Numbered from the stretch's first letter, positions 26,502 through 37,289 are shown. The stretch: 64,000 nucleotides of DNA from Lampris incognitus (GCF_029633865.1 NC_079215.1:49405343-49469342), one strand, 5' to 3'. The notes: generated from the sequence alone by a model not told the origin. A program made the numbers and translations.

Positions 26502-26543
<42 letters not shown>

Positions 26544-26731
26544 CAAATGTACTGCATGCTCTTGATGGCATCACTGTGAGTACCCATTAGACCATGACTA
26601 TTAAAGATCAAGTGGATGTACAATGAGCAATGATGACTGGTCAATGAGACGAAAGCGTAAATCCCAGTGACTCCCTCTTACCAGTCAGTCATCTGTTCTG
26701 CTGGTGTCTGAGTCTTCATTTCGGGCTCCAT
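24428..26731 (-). CDS. hmox1: Heme oxygenase 1
   Basis: Heme oxygenase cleaves heme to biliverdin, CO and Fe2+ using electrons from cytochrome P450 reductase, at the endoplasmic reticulum membrane. Six coding exons on the minus strand (26731-26682, 26068-25957, 25555-25340, 25210-24938, 24771-24684, 24549-24428) give 286 residues (human HMOX1 has 288). The proximal heme ligand lies in [13 protein letters not shown]. The family signature reads [17 protein letters not shown]. The C-terminus [19 protein letters not shown] is the membrane anchor. All phases match and no lesion is seen. The start METQ/MEPE region agrees with other fish HO-1 proteins; here it is [13 protein letters not shown]. The tail anchor argues against a soluble paralogue. 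HO-2 is less likely because its heme-regulatory Cys-Pro motifs are absent. Confidence 0.95.
26465..26506. repeat. Perfect 18-bp palindrome with paired TGAGTCA cores
   Basis: Arms ATAATCCAGTGAGTCAAG and CTTGACTCACTGGATTAT are exactly complementary around the 6-base loop TAAATT. Each arm carries TGAGTCA/TGACTCA, the AP-1 and small-MAF/NRF2/BACH1 core. An AT microsatellite follows directly (26505-26545). It sits in the hmox1 intron after the first coding exon. Confidence 0.9.
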
Positions 26732-26739
26732 ATCTGTAT

Positions 26740-26925
26740 CTGCAGCATGAGAGGGAGAGAGCAGGCTTAGTAAGTCACATGCAATTTTATCATCAGCCTC
26801 CCAATATAATTAAGAGTAAAGTAACAAATCCCTGAAAGAAGAGGAGCTTTAGAGTCTTCCAGCTCATGAGTTCTGAATGCAGAAGTACAAAAAGCGCAGT
26901 ATGTCGTGCATTATATTGTGCTCAC
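26740..26925 (-). other. hmox1: hmox1 intron 1 (between non-coding exon 1 and exon 2)
   Basis: A minus-strand GTGAGC donor at 26925 and a CTGCAG acceptor at 26740-26745 bound a short intron. The first exon (26926 to about 27017) is non-coding, and translation starts 8 bases into the second. Confidence 0.6.
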
Positions 26926-27040
26926 CAGTTTGGCTGAAGTCCTTTTCCTTTTCCCTTTATCCCACAATGGTTCACTGTTGTCTATTTTTCCTCTCTGGAT
27001 GCTGTTTTGGCTCTGAGTGTCTCCTCACAGTTCTCTCCTT

Positions 27041-27050
27041 CCCTTATAAG
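27041..27050 (-). promoter_or_regulatory. hmox1: TATA-like box of hmox1
   Basis: On the minus strand the sequence reads CTTATAAGGG. It lies about 25-35 bases upstream of the inferred start of the non-coding first exon. Confidence 0.55.
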
Positions 27051-27111
27051 CCGTCCTCCCGAGTCTCCTCCCTCTCTCTCTGTGTGCTGACTGAAAACAG
27101 GAAGAGGCCTG

Positions 27112-27120
27112 GCTGACTCA
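27112..27120 (-). promoter_or_regulatory. hmox1: Antioxidant/MARE-type site upstream of hmox1
   Basis: The minus strand reads TGAGTCAGC, which fits the antioxidant response element core TGA(C/G)NNNGC and most of the stress response element TGCTGAGTCA. It lies about 65 bases upstream of the TATA-like box. HMOX1 is a known NRF2/BACH1 target; use of this site is inferred. Confidence 0.55.
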
Positions 27121-28332
27121 ACACATAGGTCTGGAACACCGCCGGAGGAGGGACCTCTGCTAAACATGACATGGCAACTTCAGTAGACCGGGAGTGGGGA
27201 AGGAGGCAGTGACCGGGAGTTAACGTGATGCAGCAGCTTTGGGAACATCTTGGAAAACAGCCACAGAGGGAGGGGGGAAATGAGCCTCAGCATGATAAAG
27301 CAACTTCAGGAATGCAAAGGGGAAAGCCGAGCCGGAGGCGGGGTGGCGGCTGAACAGGGTGCTCCGGCTCTTGCGATCCAGGACAGGAGGAGGGCCTAGC
27401 TCTTAGCATGACTGTGTGGATTTCTGTACTTTGGATGGAATGACTGTTAAAACGGTGATTCATAGTTTCTAAGAACAATCACGTTGGAGTGTCAGAACAC
27501 ACAGAACATGAAGAGGCAGTTTCATAACCGTTTCAGGTTTTATGACATGTCCAAGTAGATGAGGCGCGCGGACATGGATTTGTTTCAAATCTGTTTCAAA
27601 CCTCGGCAACAGCTGTCTAGTATGTAATGTTGGACTTGAGGGCTGAAGGTCATGACCGCAGCGGGTCTGTTTGAGTGGCCTGAAATAGCACGAGGGGAAC
27701 TTTTGGTAAACAATGACTGCTGTCCCGTAAGCAAACAAAAAAAGAAAGAAAACAAGCTCCTTTGCAGTTTACAAACACGGACATTATCGTACAGGCAGGT
27801 TCATAGCATTTATAAATGTATATAACATTAACTAAAACAACATTGGCAATACATGAATGCAGGTTTATGGAAGGATAATTGCGTGTAATCCAAAGGACAG
27901 GTCGACTCCGTCGTAGATGTAACACATTCAGCATATTTGTGTTGTACCTATGAGAGCAAGGGTTAGAGCAAGACAGACCAGACGTGGTTAGTCAGCATTC
28001 AAGCAAGAAAACAAACGGGTCACATCAGCTGTTAGTGAATTTGGAGTGTTAGTGAATTTGAATTTACTACTTCTACTTCTACTTCTACTTGTACTACTAC
28101 TACTACTACTGAATAATGGTAGTAATAAACTTTTGTGTAACACCTTCACAAAATTATTTATTGTGTAATTAAACCCTACATCACATTTTTGAGCTATACA
28201 AATGTCTACAAAGGGTAGTCCGGATTCTGTGAATATAAGTATTTAGTGCCTGGGTACTAATTCTAGGGCTGCAGTATGCTTCTTCTTTTTTTTTGTTATT
28301 AATTGTCACTGCAGTGTGAACATATGCGATAT
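27121..28332. other. hmox1 upstream region
   Basis: I see no gene. There is a short triplet/hexamer tract (CTTCTA and then CTA units, about 28066-28110). No further strong NRF2-type site was noticed. Confidence 0.45.
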
Positions 28333-28343
28333 ACACATTGCTG

Positions 28344-28615
28344 GTGGCATGGTGGCGCAGTGGTTAGCGCGGTTGCCTTACAGCAAGAAGGTCCTCGGTG
28401 GGAACCCCGGGGTTGTCCAACCTTGGGGGGGGGTCATCCTGGGTCGTCCTCTGTGTGGAGTTTGCATGTTCTCCCCGTGTCTGCAAGGGTTTCCTCCGGG
28501 TGTGTGTGTGTGTGGGGGGGGGCTGTAATGGACTGGCGACCTGTGACTGCTGGGATAGGCTCCAGCTTCCCCACGACCCGAATTCGGATAAGCGGCTTGG
28601 ATAATGGATGGATGG
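28344..28615 (+). repeat. DANA/mermaid-type tRNA-derived SINE (family B) with target-site duplication
   Basis: The head GGTGGCGCAGTGGTTAGCGC with a B-box-like sequence, the 'GTTTGCATGTTCTCCCC' core and the (GGATG)n tail are those of the widespread fish DANA/mermaid type. It is flanked by perfect 11-bp duplications ACACATTGCTG (28333-28343 and 28616-28626), showing LINE-style insertion. This copy is shorter than the others because the section between the GT tract and the GGCCTGG block is reduced. Confidence 0.9.
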
Positions 28616-28626
28616 ACACATTGCTG

Positions 28627-29989
28627 CGACATCAGCAATAATCCCATTCAGCCTGTCGCTCACTGTAAATTTCACAATATGCAACCGAACAATTCAATCA
28701 GGCGTGGGCCTTTCGAACATGTAATGTAAACTAAGTAGACCAGAGATGGGCTACACAGGGAACACGTGGAGTTAAAAAGAAAACAAGACGTTCGGGTGAC
28801 AATCTGAATGCGAGTTGGAAGTGAAAACGGCAATACATTTTTTCTTTTGCATGGAGTTTCTTTGGATAAAAAAAAGAGATGACGTCACACAAGCCCAGGA
28901 TTGTGCAAAACGAGTTGAGCAGTGGCAAAGCGGTAATGATCAGAAGAGGAAATACGATAAATTGCCATAGTTACTATTACCCCCCAATGCACCCACAAGG
29001 GATTAAATGGTGAATGCTTTTAAAAAAGGCTGAACTGAGCAGTATTAACACCCTTTGGACTCCATCTCCAGCTTGCTGCACTTTTGTGACCATTAGCCTA
29101 TGACATAAAACCATTAAGCGATATAAATGAATAGCAAATGCAATTACACAATATGTGGCAAAAGATATGACACTCATTTACATTGTCAGCAAAAGGGGGT
29201 TAGTTCTATAAAATACATTGGACTGACAGTACCAGATACTATCATATATTCCTAAAATCTCTAAGAAATGTCAAAAGCCTGTGGAATAAAAACCAAAGCA
29301 AATAGTCTTGAGTACAAACAATCTAGGACATCAGATGTCTACATCAGCCTCACCGTGCACTTTTTCCAACAGCGACTTCAAAATGTAAACTACTGCAGGC
29401 AAGCTGTCTGACTCAGTAAATAATGGTCCGCTTATATCTACAACATTTGGGTATTCATGTAAATTAAGCTGATATAGCATGTGGTGTTTCATCTGCATCT
29501 TCTGACTGGTTTTTAATTTGAATGATTACACTGCATTGAAATCGAATTGCATTGCATTATAATGGAACTCACTGCATTTGAAATAATGACGCTGCATTGA
29601 AACAAACTGAATTTCACAGCAGTATAATTGTTTACTTTTTGCAACAAAATGAGGCCTTCCACTCAATGAACTGAACAGGATCACCACTGCACATAGCTGG
29701 CTCAGGCATGGGGAGCCTGTTGATGGCGGCGCTATCTTGGACTGCTGGTGCAAGGTAAAGCACATCTGCCTGTGGAGGTGATGGAGATACTGCAGCCACT
29801 GTGGCATTAGTGGACGGTTGAATGGAAGCTGAAGAAATAGGTTGCTGTGGATCTCCATATTGCTGTGTTCCAGCGATAAGATCAGAAGAACAGACACTTC
29901 TTCCTGGCTACCAGGATGGCTACCAGAGCAGTCGTGTTTTATTGCAGCTGAGCAACATTTAGGGGTTACCATACCCAAAAAGTTTGTTT
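28627..29989. other. Intergenic DNA without recognisable genes
   Basis: No exon or familiar repeat could be supported. Around 29520-29620 there are several imperfect 'TGCATTGAAAT/TGCATTGCATTATAA' units that look like a decayed short tandem array. Confidence 0.4.
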
Positions 29990-30430
29990 TGTGTATAGCT
30001 TTGGTAATGATATGTGCCCACCTGGCCAGTAGGCGGCAGTATTCGTATAGGGTTAAGGTTGATGCGCAGAAAGTTCTAGGGTCAGAACATGTGACAGCCA
30101 TGGAGCAGACAAGGCGTGATTAAATGCGCAGAGACAAGATTTACTTTTCAGCTTGATTTATTGCATAACAGAACATTGCATGGTACCAGGAGTGAACCAG
30201 ACAGAAAATGGATGCAGGGAAACCACCGGGGACTTCAAACTTAACTGGAAATGTAGACGCGAACTGGTGAAATTTCAAGCAGCAGTTCGCTGGAGGTGTA
30301 CAACACATTCACGTTTGCAGACGAGGGAGACAATAACCAGCTGGACCAAGTCATTAAGAAATTCGACGAACACCGCCTGTCAAAAAAGAAACGAGACTTA
30401 CGAGAGGTATGTGTTTATATCTTAAGCTAA
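29990..30430 (+). mobile_element. Broken Ty3/gypsy-type LTR retrotransposon fragment
   Basis: A fossil fragment: a stretch that looks like LTR end and primer-binding region, followed by a remnant resembling the start of a Ty3-type gag. The rest of the element was not found nearby and no matching second LTR was seen. It is broken in several places and looks old. Boundaries are approximate. Confidence 0.5.
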
Positions 30431-30523
30431 AGGCTAGTACCCAGGGGCGCGGAAAGACATTCCAAGTAGGGGGTGCTGCCAACTGAATGGAAAAGTGTGA
30501 CGTCATATATTGTAGCGAATTCG

Positions 30524-30617
30524 GAGGGCAACCGCAGGAACTGCGGCAGCCGGGACGCGAACTCGTGTCATTGCTAACCGCTCGACTAAAGGGCCGGACC
30601 CGTTAGCCGAAGGCCAG
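30524..30617 (-). repeat. tRNA-like repeat, minus copy of an inverted pair
   Basis: On the minus strand the sequence contains CCCTTTAGTCGAGCGGTTAG, which fits a polymerase III A box (TRGYNNARNGG), and 35 bases on GAGTTCGCGTCCC, which resembles a B box. It does not fold as a full canonical tRNA by eye, so it is called a tRNA-like repeat, not a tRNA gene. Confidence 0.5.
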
Positions 30618-30979
30618 CTTATCCATGCACATTACAACATATTTTAAATCACTTTCCCATATTTTGCAGAAAGATGCTTAAAGATGGCAGGCAATGAATG
30701 GTATTCAAAATTATGAAAACGTGTGTTTATTACTTTAGCAAAGTGATGTACAGTCTTATTTTTGTTAAACTGACCATTGAGTCTTTTAAATACAAGATAA
30801 AAAAAATGCAAAACACATGATCCAACATTTTGAGGTTGGACCTAGGCCAATTCTAACTCGTATCATTCACTGGAATCCATTGTTGGAAATAGTAGCGTAT
30901 GCAAAATCATCCCACGATGGCATGTCAGTAAGAAAGAAAGAAAAACAATTGTGTAAACTACTAATAAGACACGTTAGGC

Positions 30980-31070
30980 CCTTGCTAACGGGTCTGACCC
31001 TTTAGCCGAGCGGTTAGTGACGTCGCCTTGTGGTGCAGTACACCTCGTATCGAATCCCGCACCGGGCAAG
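30980..31070 (+). repeat. tRNA-like repeat, plus copy of an inverted pair
   Basis: It shares GCTAACGGGTC..CCCTTTAG.CGAGCGGTTAG with the minus copy 370 bases to the left. A B-box-like GTATCGAATCCC follows at the expected distance. It could be a SINE head or the tRNA-like part of another retroelement. Confidence 0.5.
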
Positions 31071-31445
31071 AAAATAACCGGTTACAATTGTTTTCTCCGT
31101 TATGGCAACGGCCGGAGCGGAACCAAAAGAGGCAGTTCAGAGGCAGTGGACTCTTTAGCCGCCGGGAGGGCAAATTTATTAGCAAAATTAAACAAGGAAA
31201 ACACAAACATATAGTGTATGGTGCGTCGTTCGTCTTGTGTGTAAACTATGTGTGATGACCAGTGGGTTGTGTGTCTAGGCTATGTGCAAGTATTTACTCT
31301 ACGTGTGGTGCGGTGTGTAAATTGCGTGTCCAATGTCTGAAATGTGCGTGCGGGCAAAGGTGTCCGTGCTCCGGGATCCAAGAGAAGTCCGAGCGTGGTT
31401 TTCCAGGGTCCGTACTCTGTGAGAGAGAGAGCGAATCCTTTAGAG

Positions 31446-31689
31446 CAGTGTTTCTCAACCCAGTCCTCAAGGAACCCCTATCCTGCATATTTTCTTTGCA
31501 ACCCTGAATAGGTACCTGTTTGTAGTTATTCAACCAATCAGCAATGAATTTTGTCATATGTTGCACACCTTGCATAATTAAGTGCTGCGAGATGATTGGT
31601 CGAGTAAGTACAAGCAGGGCTACCTATGCAGGGTTACAATGAAAATCTGCAGGATAGGGGGTCCTTGAGGACTGGGTTGAGAAACACTG
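31446..31689. mobile_element. hAT-type MITE with perfect 8-bp duplication
   Basis: The ends CAGTGTTTCTCAACCCAGTC and its reverse complement form terminal inverted repeats of at least 40 bp. The identical octamers CTTTAGAG flank the element at 31438-31445 and 31690-31697. An 8-bp duplication and CAGTG ends are typical of hAT transposons. It is 244 bp and codes for nothing, so it was moved by a transposase made elsewhere. Confidence 0.9.
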
Positions 31690-31697
31690 CTTTAGAG

Positions 31698-32020
31698 GTC
31701 CAAATCCAAAAGCCGGGAGTTCCAAGTGAGAGGTTGGCGTCCGTGGGAGAGGGCAGAGCTCGAGGGGTTCTGGAGGAGACAGGGAAAACAGGATTAAACA
31801 GGGCATCAGAGGACACGAAGGAAACACGATGGACAACTTGGACATTTGACTAGACGGCACGAGTAAACTAGGTAGAATAGACAACGTCGCTTAGGCAGGT
31901 TGCAGATTGTAGACAGGGACGACGTTGTTGTTGATTGTGTCTTGGTGTTTCAGAGACAGATGATGGAGATGTGCTTCGTGGCCTCACGGTGGAGCCAGAG
32001 GGAGCAGGGGGCTGAACCAC
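31698..32020. other. Unassigned spacer right of the hAT MITE
   Basis: The sequence on both sides of the MITE (31262-31445 and 31698-31990) seems to be one block split by the insertion. It is GA-rich and has no frame I can name. Confidence 0.35.
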
Positions 32021-32537
32021 AACACTTATTTTATTTGTTGATTTTTACAAGGCCTTTGATTCCGTTGGGCATTCATTTATCTTTGAAACTCGTTTCTTTG
32101 GTTTTGGTGATTATTTTCAAAGAGTAATTAATACCCTTTACAAAAAAAGGTAGTAGTTCAGGGAAATTACCTTACGGGACATCGCAACGATTTGATATTG
32201 GTAGGGGTCAGGGTTGCCCAATTTCTCCTTTTTTATTCCTTCTAGTTACTCAAGTCATGGCATTAAATATAAGCAAAGGTTTATTTAAAGGTGTTCGGGT
32301 ACAAGACAAAGAAATAAGGTGCTCCCAACTGGCGGCTGATACTACGCTCTTCCTGAAAGATGGCACACAAGTTCAAAAAGCAACTGAATGTTTGACATCC
32401 TTCTCAAGAGTGTCTGGTCTGAAATTAAATATTAGAAAATGTGAGTTGTTACCCTTGAAGAGTACCATGGTCAGCACTATATATGGAATTCCTGTTCAGA
32501 ATATGGTTACCTATTTGGGTAGTATGATCTGCAAGGA

Positions 32538-32769
32538 GCAGCATGGTGGTGCAGTGGTTAGCGCAGTCGCCTTACAGCAAGAAGGTCTTGGGTTCAAGCA
32601 GCAGGCTAGTCCAACCTTGGTGGGTCATCCCGGGCCATCCTCTGTGTAGAGTTTGCATGTTCTCCCCGTGTCTGTGTGGGTTTCTTCTGGAGGCTCCGGT
32701 TTCCTCCCACAGTCCAAAGACATGTAAGTCAGGTGAATTGGCTGTACTAAATTGTCCCTAGGTATGAAT

Positions 32770-32822
<53 letters not shown>

Positions 32823-32956
32823 AGCGCTGTGTGACGGCCTGGTGGCCCGTCCAGGGTGTCTCCTCCCCTGCTGCCCAGTGACTGCTGGATTAGGCTCCAG
32901 CATCCCCGCGACCCTGAGAGCAAGATAAGCGGTTCAGATAATGGATGGATGGATGT
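32538..32956 (+). repeat. Family B SINE inside the L1 copy
   Basis: Complete copy with a GT tract and (GGATG)n tail, flanked by perfect 11-bp duplications ATCTGCAAGGA (32527-32537 and 32957-32967). It splits the LINE frame between YLGSMICKE and CKDQKER and is therefore younger than the LINE. Confidence 0.92.
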
Positions 32957-33741
32957 ATCTGCAAGGACCAGAAAGAAAGATCAAGATTAAACTTCTCTCC
33001 CACTCCCAGAAAAGGTGAAAATAAATTTAATTCTTGGTTATTGAGAAATCTTTCACTGAATGGACATGTTCTTCTTTCTCAATCTGAAGGCTTGTCAAGA
33101 CTGGTCTATACCTCCCTTGCTAGATGTTCCCCCATCAGTCATAAAAAAGTACATTAAAAGCTTTTTAACTTTATATGGAGGAATAAACCTCACTACTTAA
33201 AAAGAGAGATAATTTGTAATGGCCAGGACAATGGAGGTCTAAACGCATTGGATTACCAAACCTCCAGTATTATTTTCAAGATTAAATGGATACAGAACTA
33301 TCTAAAGAACAGAGACACAATTTGGAGGCATATTCCCAAACCTAATTTTTCAACAGGTTGGTGGCGTTGAGTTTTTACTGAAATGCAATTTTGATGTTGG
33401 AAAACTCCCAGTTAGGCTTGCAAATTTTCATAAACAAGTACTGCTTATTTGGACTCTCTCTTGCAAACACAATTTCGCTTCTCGTAGATACACAATTTGC
33501 GCAACAAGGATATCAGATATAGAAACAAAACTTTAGTTTTTAGGAACTGGATTGGCTGTAATATCATATGGATTGAACAATTGTTTAACAAAGATGGTCA
33601 GTTTTATAGTCATGCAGATTTATGAGTCATTTTGATGTTCCTACCATGTGTATAGAATTTCAAACTGTAATTAAATCCATTCCTGTAGGAATGATATCTG
33701 TCATAAGAGATACATACAGCAGTACTCCAGGTGAATCTGTG

Positions 33742-33773
<32 letters not shown>

Positions 33774-33858
33774 AATTTATTAATTGTAAAGTGTTTTGAG
33801 CAGCTGTTGCAGCTAGAAAAGCGCTATATAAATTGCAACTTGATTGATTGATTGATTG
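33742..33858. repeat. Small inserted repeat with GT tract and (GATT)n tail
   Basis: A GT tract is followed by TGTAAAGTGTTTTGAGCAG, AAAGCGCTATATAAATTG and a GATT tail. The LINE protein stops matching before it and resumes after it, so it is an insertion. It resembles the 3' part of common fish interspersed repeats. Confidence 0.55.
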
Positions 33859-34354
33859 AAGATGGTGATATCCGAAGCAAAAAATGCAATAACAACTATA
33901 TTAGATCGATCTGTAAGAATGTTATTACACCTCCTGCGGTAATGTTTTGGAATTCCACTGTGGAACATATCAATTGGAAAAATGTCTGGAGTCAATGTCA
34001 TAAATACTGTATAACTAATAAGGTCAAAGAAGTTATGTTCAAAATTATCCATAGAGTTTACCTAGTGAAAAGTTTTATTGCGAGTAGATTTAAAATAGAC
34101 ATTGATGGTAAACGCGCATTCTGTTAAAATGACTTTGAATCTCCAAGCCACCTTTTCTGGAACTGCCCACATGTTAGTACATTTTGGATGAATTTATCAC
34201 ATTTTATTCTTAGAAAAACCTCTGTCAATCTTACCTTTCAATTGCAAGATATCCTGCTTCTATTTAACCCCATACAAAAAGGCCCCAACATGTTTGTTGT
34301 AAATTTATTAATTATTCTTGGCAGATTCTTTATGCATAGGGTGAAATGGAATGG

Positions 34355-34775
34355 GGAAAAAACCCAAACTGTTCCCCTCCCACCCCACTCTTCCGAGCCG
34401 TCCCGGTCGTTGCTCCACCCCCTCTGCTGATCCGGGGAGGGCTGCAGACTACCACATGCCCCCTCCGATACGTGGAGTCGCCAGCTGCTTCTTTTCACCT
34501 GACCGTAAGGAGTTTTGCCAGGGGGACGTAGCACGTGAGAGGATCACGCTATTCTCCCCAGTTCCCCCTCTGCCCTGAACAGGTGCCCCGACAGACCAGA
34601 GGAGGCGCTAGTGCAGCGACCAGGACACATACCCACATCCGGCTTCCCACCCGCAGACACGGCCAATTGTATCTGTAGGGACGCCCGACCAAGCTGGGGG
34701 CAACACAGGGATTTGAACCGGAATCCCCATGTTGGTAGGCAATGCAATAGACCACTACGGTACCCGGATGGCCCA
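34355..34775 (-). repeat. tRNA-derived SINE, family A, inside the L1 copy
   Basis: Minus-strand, near-complete copy. The tRNA-like head is at the right end (GGTAGGCAATGCAATAGACC). LINE sequence flanks it on both sides. Confidence 0.85.
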
Positions 34776-34995
34776 AACTAAGTGTATTCTTGATCGACAT
34801 GCAAAACTACATTAAGAACATTCATTTATGTAAAAACAAAAAAGCAATTCGAACTGTTAATATTTTTGAGAAATGTAATTTAAGATTTGAATAATTGATT
34901 TACCCCTGTGTTCAGTGTTAAGTTTATGTAAGTTTATTGTATTCTTATTGGAATGTATTGTATGTTTGTTCTTTATCATTAAATTTAAAAAAAAA

Positions 34996-36960
34996 TCCTT
35001 CGGTGTTGGTCCGTAGACGTCACTCCAAGCTGTTTCCAGCTTCCGCCTTCGTGAGAGGCGGCTTCATGAGATCGATAACTTTTATTTTCTTACTATCTCT
35101 TCTCTATATTTTGCCCTAACCGCTTCATTTTTTCTGATTTAGCTATTTTCTGTGCTTAGTTCACTTATCGCTAGATTCTCTAGTTTTCTTTCTCATATGA
35201 CTCTTGTCTGCTAAGCTTAGCCTAGCTTAGCAGTTAGCTCTATTACATTCGCAGTCAAAGCAGCCTCATTCAAACGATGGTTTGAGGTGACTGTTCTGTA
35301 GTTACAGATAGGTTGTCTACTAGAAAGACATGTTTGTGAGTTAGAGCAGCTTCTTTCAGCTAGGATTACGTTAGATGTGACGGGCACTCCAGATAGCCTT
35401 GGCCCCGGGCTTGACAGCAGACCTGCTATACCCCACCCCCTTTTCTCCCCAATTGCACTTGGCCCTGGTTCCGGTCCCTGCTCCACTCCTCTGCCAATCC
35501 GGTGAGGGCTGCGGACTATCTCGCCTCCTCCGATACATGTGGAGTCTCCAGCTGCTTTTCACCTGACAGTGAGGAGTTTCACCAGGGGGCCATAGCACGT
35601 GGGAGGCTCACGCTATTCCCCCCAGTTCCCCCTCCCCCCTGAGCAAGCACCCCGATTGACCAGAGGAGGCGCTAGTGCAGCAACCAGGACAAATACCCGC
35701 ATCCGGCTTCCCACCTGCAGAACCCTGGTCTAGTGCGAAACGCACAAGCAGCATTGTCTCAATATCTTGATAGCCAAGATGGCATCAGTGTAATACGCGC
35801 TTTAATACAGCAGACCATAACTTAGTGCAAAACTTGGGATTTAATCGCCCCGTTGATGTTAAAACGACTGAAAAGAGCTGTCTGATGTAGAAGTGGCTTC
35901 ATGAGAACTTTTTAATATGCTTCTGACCAAATTTTTGCTATTTTATTCGGGAAAAACCATGCTTGCTGACATAGCTCACTCTTGCTAGCTTAACATTACG
36001 TCCGCCTGGAAAGATAATCGTAATGGATAACAAGGTAAATAAGGAGGAAGATATGGAGACTGTAGTGGAGAGAGTGAAACATGTACACGACTACACGAAA
36101 CAGCCTGCCAACGACAACTCAGCCGAATATCAGTCTCTTGCAGAGACATCTGTTAACAGTCCGCGTAAGAAAGTTATCTGAAGAGAGGCCCCGGAGCCCA
36201 TAACAAACGCTGCAATCAACAAGATCGCTGAAAATCAAGACTCCTTTCTCGAGAAATTAAACTGTATTGAGAAACGGGTCAACAAGAACACCGATGCCAT
36301 CCGCACTCTGTCCACTTCTGTTGGAGCTGCTAAGGAGCAGGTGAGGGGTCTTACTACTAACATGACAGAGCTGGAGCAGAGGGTCCAATCTCTAACAACA
36401 GAGAACAATGTGCTACGAGACCAGATAAATGAAATTGATGCCTACAAGAGAAGATGGCACTTGAAGATATCTGGTGTCCCAAAACGAGAAAGCGAAAATG
36501 TTAAGATGACCGTGATTGATCTACTGTCCAGAGTCTCACCGGGAATCAAGGATTCCCTCCAAAACTCTGGATGAGGCACATTGAATTGAGCCCAAGAAGG
36601 ATAAGAGAAACACGAGTGGTACTAACACGCAACCACGCCACATTAGTCTACAGTTTCTGTCTCGCACACACCGTGATCGTGTATGGGCAGATGCTAAACA
36701 CTCAGAAGTTTTGAAGCAAAAAAAAAAAAATCAAGATCACAGAGCACTTAACACAACACGTAAAAGATACAAGAGCCAAGCTGTGGCCACTTGTGGAACA
36801 AGCGAGAAAAGAAGGGAAGTTGGCTGGCTACAGTGGTCCATTCGCTATCATCACTGGAAGAAAGATCTCTGCACAAGATGTCACCACATCACCAGATGGT
36901 TCAGTAGCTGCCTTATCCCATGCCAAGGTTTCTACTTGATATATTCTCTCCATTGAGGTT
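34996..36960 (+). mobile_element. Second L1/Tx1-clade LINE: 5' region and ORF1
   Basis: ORF1 starts at 36023 (MDNKVNKEEDMETVVERVK). After about 85 residues of acidic leader it has a coiled coil (VRGLTTNMTELEQRVQSLTT), the core RRWHLKISGVPKRESENVK, and, in another frame, LWPLVEQARKEGKLAGYSGP. This is the order of L1-type ORF1 RNA-binding proteins. The 1-kb sequence before it looks like a LINE 5' UTR and is cut by a family A SINE. Stops at codon 53 and later frame changes kill the ORF. ORF2 is not found after it, so the copy is 3'-incomplete. Confidence 0.7.
35415..35725 (-). repeat. SINE family A, headless copy
   Basis: Minus-strand copy with body and G-rich tail but without the tRNA-like head, inserted in the 5' region of the second LINE. 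Confidence 0.8.
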
Positions 36961-37289
36961 TCTGGGTGATTTCTTCTATTAAGTTAATCATAAATAGAAG
37001 TTAACTTTATCTTAAAGGAGATTATGTTTAGTTGCTGAGGTTATTGTTAGTTTGTGAAGGCTGAGGTTATTGTCAGTTTCGGGTTAATATAAAAGCTCAA
37101 TGGACTGAAGAACATTGCGTTTTTCTACACTGTTTATAGTAACAAGTAGCCTATCAGTGGGGTCGTTTTGTAACCACAAGGTACAGCAGGTTTAACTGAA
37201 CTTGTAACCTAGCCTATAATTTAACATCCATCTTACAGCTTCAGTCTGCTCATCTTAAATAACTTTATGCATGTTCAATAATCCATGTA

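Larger units (their letters stand above)
32021..34995 (+). mobile_element. 5'-truncated L1/Tx1-clade LINE, interrupted three times
   Basis: Translated pieces show a reverse transcriptase: DFYKAFDSV (motif A), GQGCPISPFLFLL (motif B), AADTTLFL at the place of motif C, and YLGSMICK. Further on are FNFIWRNKPHYLKREI and SHLFWNCPH, a typical end of L1-like ORF2. An A-rich tail ends it near 34995. It is cut by a family B SINE (32538-32956), a small repeat with GT tract (about 33742-33858) and a family A SINE (about 34355-34775). Motif C reads AADT where the active form is (A/Y)DD, and several stops are present, so the copy is dead. The endonuclease half is missing. Confidence 0.8.

Noticed and set aside
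29526-30101. 191-residue minus-strand frame as a host gene
   Set aside because: It shows no recognisable domain, and its right part overlaps the Ty3-type fossil on the other strand.
30980-31070. Functional tRNA gene
   Set aside because: A- and B-box-like parts are present but a full cloverleaf with acceptor stem could not be drawn, and a second copy lies inverted nearby.
34238-34800. Frames such as MLRPPGKTPYGQVKRSSWRL that recur in several places
   Set aside because: They are readings of the GC-rich family A SINE body, open by chance in several copies.
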